11,794 nucleotides of DNA from Rickettsiales bacterium UBA1997 (lineage in GTDB: Bacteria > Pseudomonadota > Alphaproteobacteria > Rickettsiales > UBA1997): assembly GCA_002335845.1 (NCBI GenBank), contig DDCV01000003.1:1-11794 (forward strand). The letters run 5' to 3'. Shown here one piece after another: positions 6,670 to 11,794 of the stretch. The number at the start of each line of letters is the position of its first letter. Position 1 is the stretch's first letter. Under the pieces are notes generated by a model that had not been told where the DNA came from, did not search any database, and worked only from the letters and a program-made list of their open reading frames with translations. The position numbers were made by a program, and so were the translations under genes.

Positions 6670-7470
6670 TTAAAAGCAAAAAACAGCTTCTATTGGCACA
6701 TGGTCTGAGGGCCTTTCTTCTTGACGAAAATCTATATGAATTTTAGATGATTTTATGTTGTCCTTTAAATTTGGAGTAGTCCAAATATGATCCAACCTCC
6801 TGCCACGATTAGACGCTAAAGCGTCTCTGGCTCTATAGCTCCACCAGCTATATAATTTCTTACCTTCATCAACGAATAATCGATGGCAATCAATCCAATT
6901 AAGAGTTTTTTGTAAATTGGTCATTTTTTCAACTTCAATTGGTGTATGTGACACCACTTTTAATAGCTGTTTATGAGACCAAACATCATTCTCTAAAGGC
7001 GCGATATTCATATCGCCAACAATTATAATCTTTTTATTTTTTTGCTGAAGAAAAAAACTCTCCATCCAGTCAATAAATTTTAGTTTATGTAAAAATTTAT
7101 CATTCAACTCGATATCAGGTATATCTCCTCCGGCTGGAACATAAAAATTATGTAAAGAAATTTTTTGATCCAAAACCTCAATATCAACCGAAATATGACG
7201 CTTATGTCCATATCCCAAAATATCAATCTTTTGCACAGAGCTGACTGGAAATTTCGATAAAATGCAAACCCCATTATAAGATTTTTCGCCACTAAACTCA
7301 ATAAATTCAAATCCAAGATCTAAAATATCGTTAAGAGGAAAAAGATCATCTATAACCTTGGTTTCTTGAAGGCAAATTATATCAGGATTAATCTCGCTAA
7401 CAAGCTTTCTGAGCAAGGGAAGCCTTAGACGAACTGAGTTAATATTCCATGAAACTAGCTTTAAAAACAC
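6670..7470 (-). CDS. xthA: Exodeoxyribonuclease III / AP endonuclease
   Basis: 266 residues with a GTG start; the family's first strand KLVSWNINSVR begins at residue 4, so a later start is not possible. Active-site residues line up with E. coli exonuclease III: N9, E36 in LQETK, Y110, D153 and N155 in VGDMNIAP, then RRLDHIW, and D256-H257 in SDHVP. It cleaves abasic sites in base excision repair and has 3'-phosphatase and exonuclease activity. All key residues are present, so it should be active. Preceded by the repeat-rich gap after metE; no Shine-Dalgarno is obvious. Confidence 0.95.
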   Translation of the reverse strand: MFLKLVSWNINSVRLRLPLLRKLVSEINPDIICLQETKVIDDLFPLNDILDLGFEFIEFSGEKSYNGVCILSKFPVSSVQKIDILGYGHKRHISVDIEVLDQKISLHNFYVPAGGDIPDIELNDKFLHKLKFIDWMESFFLQQKNKKIIIVGDMNIAPLENDVWSHKQLLKVVSHTPIEVEKMTNLQKTLNWIDCHRLFVDEGKKLYSWWSYRARDALASNRGRRLDHIWTTPNLKDNIKSSKIHIDFRQEERPSDHVPIEAVFCF

Positions 7471-7512
7471 TTATAACCCAGATTAATTTAAGAAAAAGTA
7501 GTTGCAGCTTAT

Positions 7513-7600
7513 CTAATACCAAAATTCATCTTTAATACTGCATTTAATCAAATTAGTTTTGAGGATAAAATTTAGTATTAAAGATGAGAATTGGTATAAG
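7513..7600. repeat. Palindromic repeat element (MITE- or RPE-like), 88 bases
   Basis: The arms 7513-7539 and 7574-7600 are inverted repeats matching at 23 of 27 positions (inner 14 bases perfect). They enclose a 34-base centre that includes the 24-base block also found at 1116-1139. It lies in the metE-xthA gap. No coding frame is present. The form fits a miniature inverted-repeat element, or one of the palindromic elements known from Rickettsia. As RNA it would fold into a long hairpin from either strand. No clear target-site duplication is visible. Confidence 0.7.
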
Positions 7601-7603
7601 CCT

Positions 7604-7631
7604 ATTCTACCTATAGATTTATAGGTAGAAT
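7604..7631 (-). terminator. Perfect 12-bp hairpin after metE, possible terminator or mRNA-end structure
   Basis: ATTCTACCTATA (7604-7615) and its exact complement (7620-7631) flank a 4-base loop. It begins 28 bases after the metE stop in the transcript direction and only three bases from the palindromic element. There is no T run on either side, so rho-independent termination is not assured; it may protect the metE mRNA end or be part of a composite repeat. Confidence 0.45.
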
Positions 7632-7659
7632 TATTGGCGACTCAAATGAATCATTTTAA

Positions 7660-9969
7660 CTAGCCAGCTTGAACCCTGCTTTTGCTACCTAAATTTTGAC
7701 GGATATTTTTAGTAGCAGATACCATTTTCTCTAAGGCAGAAGTGGTTTCTGGCCAATCTCTTGTTTTAAGGCCACAATCAGGATTAACCCAGATTTGGCT
7801 AGCATCTAATACGTTTAGAGCTTTATTTAACAAACTCTCCATCTCTTCTTGAGTTGGAACTCTTGGGCTGTGAATGTCATAAACACCTGGCCCAATTTCA
7901 TTAGGATATTTAAAATTTACAAAAGCATTTAGCAATTCCATTTGCGAACGAGAAGTTTCAATAGAAATTACATCAGCATCCATTTTAGCAATGGCTTCAA
8001 TGATATCGTTAAACTCAGAATAGCACATGTGAGTATGAATTTGAGTTTCATCTTTAACACCACTAGCCGTAACTCTGAAAGCCTCAACCGCCCAATCTAA
8101 ATAATTTTGCCAGTTATTTTTTCGAATCGGCAAACCCTCTCTTAAGGCAGCCTCATCAATTTGAATAATTTTTATACCAGCTTTTTCAAGATCTACAACT
8201 TCATCACGAATAGCAAAAGCAATTTGCAAAGCGGTATTTTTACGCGGCTGATCATCTCTAACAAAAGACCATTGTAATATGGTAATTGGCCCTGTGAGCA
8301 TGCCCTTCATATATTTGTCGGTTTGCTCTTGAGCAAATCTTGACCAAGCTACAGTCATAGGATTTTCACGAGAAACGTCGCCAAAAATTACTGGTGGTTT
8401 AACGCATCTTGAGCCATAGCTTTGAACCCAGCCATTTTTGGTAAAGCAAAAGCCATTAAGCTGCTCTCCAAAATATTCCACCATATCATTTCTTTCAAAT
8501 TCACCATGAACTAATACATCAAGGCCAATTTCTTCTTGTATTTTGATGGCTTTCTTAGTTTCATTTTCAAGAAAATTTTGATATTGGTCATTAGAAATTC
8601 TGCCAGCTTTAAAGTCGGCACGATGCTTCCTAACATCTTTAGTTTGAGGGAAGGATCCAATTGTTGTTGTTGGCAACACTGGTAAATTAATCTGTCTAGC
8701 TTGAATTTTTTGCCTTGTGACAAAATCACTCTGCCTATTGGTTAAACTTTCATTAAGACCAGAAGCTCTATCTTGAACTGATTTATTATTGATTTTAGCC
8801 GAGGTTTTGCGAGCTTCAATTGCTGCTTTATTTTCTTGCAATTGACTCTGAACTTCAGACTTATTGTCCGCTGCCTTAGCCAAAACAGTAATTTCGTCTA
8901 GCTTTTGTGTGGCAAATGACATCCAAGATTTAATGTCTTCATCTAAAGCTGTTTCATTAGCTAAATCTACTGGACAGTGAATCAAAGAGCAAGATGGGGT
9001 AACGATCACGCGATCTTTGCCTAATTTATCTACGGCTTTATTGATAATATTAAGTGAATTCTCATAATTATTGATCCAAACATTGCGCCCATCAATAACG
9101 CCCAAAGATAGAGATTGATCATCTTTTATTAAATCTAGGGCTGACTCTAGTTGCTCGGAAGCTCTTACCAAATCAATATGAACTGATTTTGTGCCTAGGT
9201 TAAAAGCAATCTCAGCATTATCATATAAGCCATCAAAATAAGTTGCTAAATGCAAATTAATTGTACCAGCATAATCCTTGATGTGGTTATAAGTTTTTTG
9301 ATAAAGATCTTTAGCATCATCAGCTAAATCAGTAACTAAATACGGCTCGTCAATTTGAACATCCTTGACGCCTATTGTTTGTAACTTGGCAAACAATTCC
9401 TTGTAAACAGTCAGCAAATTATCAATTAAATCTAACTTGTTAGAGTCGTCAATAGCCTTGCCTAGAAGCAAGAAAGAAACGGGGCCAATAATAACTGGGC
9501 GAGTTTCAATGCCATTTTCTTTGGCCTCTTGATATTGCGCAAAAATTTTATCGGAAGAAATTTTAAATTGTTGGTTAGCACTAAATTCAGGAACAATATA
9601 ATGATAATTTGTATCAAGCCATTTTGTCATTTCCATGGCTGTAACATCAACGCCATTTTTTTGGGCTCCGCGAGCCATAGAAAAATAAAGATCAAGATCG
9701 ACATTCTCTTGGTTAAAAGAAAATCTTTTAGGAACAGCGCCAAAAAGGGCTATGGTGTCTAAAATTTGATCATAAAGAGAAAAATCATTTGATGGAATAT
9801 ATTCAACTCCAGCTTGCTGCTGGGTTTTCCAGTTTTTTAAGCGAATTTCTTTAGCTGTGCTTTGTAATTCATCATTTGATAAATTGCCTTTCCAGTAGCC
9901 TTCAACGGCTTTTTTTAATTCGCGATTAGCACCTATCCTTGGAAAACCAAGATTTGCAGTTTGTAACAT
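7660..9969 (-). CDS. metE: Cobalamin-independent methionine synthase (homocysteine methyltransferase)
   Basis: 769 residues, full length for MetE. It transfers the methyl group of 5-methyltetrahydropteroyl-triglutamate to homocysteine with zinc. The N-terminal barrel opens with NLGFPRIGANRELKKAVEGY. The linker around residues 385-425 leads into the catalytic barrel starting TTTIGSFPQT. The zinc ligands are H647 and C649 (HTHMCYS), E671 (ISIETS) and C732 (NPDCGLKTR), each offset by +6 from E. coli 641/643/665/726. The final residues (GSKSRVQAG) are a short extra tail. The gene is intact. It stands alone with no other met gene beside it, and methionine synthesis is absent from classical Rickettsia, so it marks either a less reduced ancestor or acquisition; base composition is AT-rich like its neighbours. 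Divergent from the ferredoxin reductase gene. Confidence 0.97.
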   Translation of the reverse strand: MLQTANLGFPRIGANRELKKAVEGYWKGNLSNDELQSTAKEIRLKNWKTQQQAGVEYIPSNDFSLYDQILDTIALFGAVPKRFSFNQENVDLDLYFSMARGAQKNGVDVTAMEMTKWLDTNYHYIVPEFSANQQFKISSDKIFAQYQEAKENGIETRPVIIGPVSFLLLGKAIDDSNKLDLIDNLLTVYKELFAKLQTIGVKDVQIDEPYLVTDLADDAKDLYQKTYNHIKDYAGTINLHLATYFDGLYDNAEIAFNLGTKSVHIDLVRASEQLESALDLIKDDQSLSLGVIDGRNVWINNYENSLNIINKAVDKLGKDRVIVTPSCSLIHCPVDLANETALDEDIKSWMSFATQKLDEITVLAKAADNKSEVQSQLQENKAAIEARKTSAKINNKSVQDRASGLNESLTNRQSDFVTRQKIQARQINLPVLPTTTIGSFPQTKDVRKHRADFKAGRISNDQYQNFLENETKKAIKIQEEIGLDVLVHGEFERNDMVEYFGEQLNGFCFTKNGWVQSYGSRCVKPPVIFGDVSRENPMTVAWSRFAQEQTDKYMKGMLTGPITILQWSFVRDDQPRKNTALQIAFAIRDEVVDLEKAGIKIIQIDEAALREGLPIRKNNWQNYLDWAVEAFRVTASGVKDETQIHTHMCYSEFNDIIEAIAKMDADVISIETSRSQMELLNAFVNFKYPNEIGPGVYDIHSPRVPTQEEMESLLNKALNVLDASQIWVNPDCGLKTRDWPETTSALEKMVSATKNIRQNLGSKSRVQAG

Positions 9970-10099
9970 AAGTTTTTAATTTGAAAAATTAAGCAAGGCT
10001 TTGCCGATGAAATCTATGGATATGAATTTCCTTGTGGAAATTAAATTTAACACTACCTAATCTTCAAATTAACTTATTGTCAAGATTAATTAACATATT
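9970..10099. promoter_or_regulatory. Divergent region between metE and ferredoxin reductase genes
   Basis: On the minus strand a perfect TTGACA (10083-10078) is a candidate -35 for metE, but only weak -10 matches follow at 16-18 bases. Downstream of it in the metE leader is a perfect 7-bp hairpin (AATTTCC-TTGT-GGAAATT on the plus strand, 10025-10042). No known SAM riboswitch pattern could be recognised. A reductase promoter must also lie here but is not clear. Confidence 0.35.
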
Positions 10100-11107
10100 A
10101 TGAATAATTTTAAAACTGACTTAGTTGTCATCGGAGCTGGTCCAGTAGGGCTATTTACGGTTTTTGAAGCTGGTATGCTCAAAATGAATTGCCATGTTAT
10201 TGATAGTCTAGAGTCAATTGGCGGACAATGCACCGCGCTGTATCCAGAAAAGCCCATTTATGATATTCCGGCTCATCCGTCAATTTTAGCTGCCGATTTA
10301 ATTGAAAAATTAGAAGAGCAAGCTAAGCCATTTAGTCCAACCTATCATTTAAATCAAAGAGTTGATGAAATTACAAAGCTAGAAGATGGTAGCTTTATCA
10401 TCAAAACTTCCAAAAATAACACCGTAAAATGCAAAGCGATTATTATCGCTGCTGGCTGTGGCGCCTTTGGTCCAAATCGCCCACCATTAGATAATTTAGA
10501 AAAATTTGAACAAAATTCTATTTTTTACGCCGTTCGTGATAAATCAAAATTTAAAAATAAAAATGTTGTTATTGCTGGCGGTGGTGATTCAGCAGTAGAT
10601 TGGGCAATTAATTTAGCCGATATTGCTAATAAAATTTATGTCGTGCATCGTCGTGAAAAATTTCGTTGCGCTCCAGATAGTTTAGATAAAATGAAAGAAA
10701 TTGCCAAAAGTGGCAAAATTGAATTAGTAATTCCCTATCAATTAGCTGGTTTAGAAGGTGAAAATAATCATTTAACACAGGTGATTGTCAAAGATTTCGA
10801 CAATAATACCAAATCACTTGAGGCCGATTATTTATTGCCATTTTTTGGTCTAGCAATGGAATTAGGGACGATTGCTAATTGGGGATTAAATATTGAAAAA
10901 AATCATATCACGGTAGATCCAGCAACAATGCAAACATCTGCAAAAGGAATTTATGCTGTTGGCGATATTGCCACTTACAAAAACAAGCTAAAACTAATAT
11001 TGACTGGCTTTGCTGAGTGTGCTAGTGCATCTCACGATGCTTATAAAATTATTTACCCAGATGAAGTTTTCCACTTTGAATATTCAACTTCTAAAGGTAT
11101 AAAATAA
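10100..11107 (+). CDS. Ferredoxin--NADP+ reductase, thioredoxin-reductase-like type
   Basis: 335 residues. The FAD-binding VVIGAGPVG (9-17) and [17 protein letters not shown] are typical of TrxR-like ferredoxin reductases. The NADPH-binding domain has [12 protein letters not shown] and HRREKFR, and the C-terminal FAD contact is YAVGDIATY. The CxxC of thioredoxin reductase is missing where it would precede the NADPH domain, so thioredoxin reduction can be excluded. The extra C-terminal tail ending YSTSKGIK also fits this group. It moves electrons between NADPH and ferredoxin in the cytoplasm, and the ferredoxin at 6217-6555 is an obvious candidate partner (inferred, not shown). Rickettsia carry a reductase of the same class and nearly the same length. 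No Shine-Dalgarno precedes the ATG. Confidence 0.92.
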   Translation: MNNFKTDLVVIGAGPVGLFTVFEAGMLKMNCHVIDSLESIGGQCTALYPEKPIYDIPAHPSILAADLIEKLEEQAKPFSPTYHLNQRVDEITKLEDGSFIIKTSKNNTVKCKAIIIAAGCGAFGPNRPPLDNLEKFEQNSIFYAVRDKSKFKNKNVVIAGGGDSAVDWAINLADIANKIYVVHRREKFRCAPDSLDKMKEIAKSGKIELVIPYQLAGLEGENNHLTQVIVKDFDNNTKSLEADYLLPFFGLAMELGTIANWGLNIEKNHITVDPATMQTSAKGIYAVGDIATYKNKLKLILTGFAECASASHDAYKIIYPDEVFHFEYSTSKGIK

Positions 11108-11117
11108 TGCTTTTAAC

Positions 11118-11152
11118 TCTTTATTACTAACCGGTGCACTGATTAATAAAGA
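11118..11152. terminator. Possible shared terminator hairpin between convergent genes
   Basis: A perfect 9-bp inverted repeat (TCTTTATTA at 11118-11126, TAATAAAGA at 11144-11152) with a 17-base loop lies in the 48-base gap between the reductase gene and the convergent ankyrin-type gene. The stem is almost all A-T and there is no T run after it, so strength is doubtful. Confidence 0.3.
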
Positions 11153-11155
11153 TAT

Positions 11156-11794
11156 CTATCTTCCCCTTACCTCCCCTTGATTAGCTGCGTTACTAGTATC
11201 TCTTTCAATATATTGAAGCTGACCCCTTGTTATTGTTGAGCTAGGCCTATCCTCACCATTGCGCAAAAATAAGCGCGCCAATAATGGTGGAGGCGACGCA
11301 TCTTTAACTCCAACTGATTTCCCAATGTTTAAAGCTTGTTGCGCATAGTTAAGTCTCGAGTTATTAAGCTGATACAATGCAGCACCTAAACAACTTAATG
11401 CCTCTTTTCTATCATCACCATAACTTTCAATAAGATTTGTAAAATTATTGTGAGCATTATTGAAATTGTCATTATTATTAGCCGAAATCATATCTTTTAT
11501 GCTCGACATCACTTCGGGATCAACAATATTTAATGACTCTTTGATTTGATCGTGAATAGTTTGCGCATCAACATCTTCACTATTTAATTCTACCAAGACC
11601 CTCAACGCATTTTGCCACGCATTGACATTTGTGGAGTCTAAATCTTCGTACTCTTTTTGATATTTTGATAATTTTCTATATTCATTAACTACATATAAAG
11701 TAAGTATCCCTATAGCTATGGTGCTAGATTTTATAGCAAAATCATATCTCTTTTTGCTAGCAATAAGTTCTGCAATTTCTGTATGGCCTTTATA
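11156..11794 (-). CDS. Ankyrin-repeat-like protein with membrane segment, C-terminal part (runs off right edge)
   Basis: The frame is open from the right edge to the TAG at 11156-11158, giving 212 visible residues; no start is inside the window, and an apparent start at 11605 is an internal TTG. The first visible residues, YKGHTEIAELI, fit the second half of an ankyrin repeat. A hydrophobic stretch follows (about visible residues 19-36, around STIAIGILTLYVV), short for a membrane helix but plausible. Then comes a charged helical region KYQKEYEDLDSTNVNAWQNA and an uncharacterised, mostly helical C-terminus with an Asn-rich patch (SANNNDNFNNAHNNF). I recognise no domain in the last 130 residues. 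Ankyrin proteins of intracellular bacteria often act on host proteins, so an effector or membrane-anchored role is possible, but this is inference from one partial repeat. Confidence 0.6.
   Translation of the reverse strand, partial: YKGHTEIAELIASKKRYDFAIKSSTIAIGILTLYVVNEYRKLSKYQKEYEDLDSTNVNAWQNALRVLVELNSEDVDAQTIHDQIKESLNIVDPEVMSSIKDMISANNNDNFNNAHNNFTNLIESYGDDRKEALSCLGAALYQLNNSRLNYAQQALNIGKSVGVKDASPPPLLARLFLRNGEDRPSSTITRGQLQYIERDTSNAANQGEVRGR

Noticed and set aside
9529..9762. Open plus-strand frame within metE
   Set aside because: Antisense to the conserved N-terminal barrel of MetE; no motif, start context or neighbour support.
9970..10024. Transcription attenuator in the metE leader (GCAA-AGCC-TTGC followed by T-rich bases)
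   Set aside because: The stem is only four pairs and no competing structure or leader peptide is visible.
11156..11605. Treating this as a complete 149-residue gene
   Set aside because: The apparent start is an internal TTG; the frame stays open to the right edge and upstream residues look like an ankyrin repeat and membrane segment.
1..11794. CRISPR array, tRNA, rRNA or insertion-sequence transposase
   Set aside because: No regularly spaced repeats, cloverleaf-like segment, rRNA segment or transposase motif could be found by eye on either strand.

Overview
The window is AT-rich and tightly packed with short intergenic gaps. It reads like a piece of an alphaproteobacterial chromosome, most likely from the Rickettsiales or a similar host-associated lineage. 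The lines of evidence are: an HdaA-type DnaA-like regulator; a gatC/ruvX divergent pair; a DUF2125-like anchored protein; an ISC-type [2Fe-2S] ferredoxin; a thioredoxin-reductase-like ferredoxin-NADP reductase of the size known from Rickettsia; an ankyrin-repeat protein; and a palindromic intergenic repeat that reaches into the end of a coding gene. Cobalamin-independent methionine synthase and pantothenate synthetase suggest an organism less reduced than classical Rickettsia. This assignment comes from protein features only; no search was run.

Layout, left to right. Positions 46-938 (+) hold a prepilin-like protein with a LamG/concanavalin-like C-terminal part. Its frame is interrupted once, at a T TTA AAA heptamer that is either a programmed -1 frameshift site or the scar of a one-base loss. 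A 200-base gap follows, with degenerate repeats, a possible terminator and a diverged copy of a palindromic element. That element supplies the last codons and stop of hdaA. hdaA and gatC (-) abut with no spacing, and ruvX (+) is divergent from them. Next is a minus-strand cluster: a DUF2125-like membrane-anchored protein with acidic inserts, then prmC, then panC, with prmC and panC overlapping by 14 bases. Upstream of that cluster, also on the minus strand, are the ferredoxin gene, xthA and metE.

The metE-xthA gap holds a well-preserved copy of the palindromic element (27-bp arms, 34-base centre) next to a separate perfect 12-bp hairpin. metE is divergent from the ferredoxin-NADP reductase gene (+). 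The window closes with the C-terminal 212 residues of a minus-strand protein with ankyrin-like, membrane-segment and uncharacterised C-terminal parts; it runs off the right edge.

Most genes are housekeeping: replication control (hdaA), Holliday junction/rRNA processing (ruvX), Gln-tRNA formation (gatC), release-factor methylation (prmC), CoA precursor (panC), Fe-S electron transfer (ferredoxin and its possible reductase), base excision repair (xthA) and methionine synthesis (metE). The accessory interest lies at the two ends (pilin-lectin protein; ankyrin protein) and in the two-copy palindromic element.
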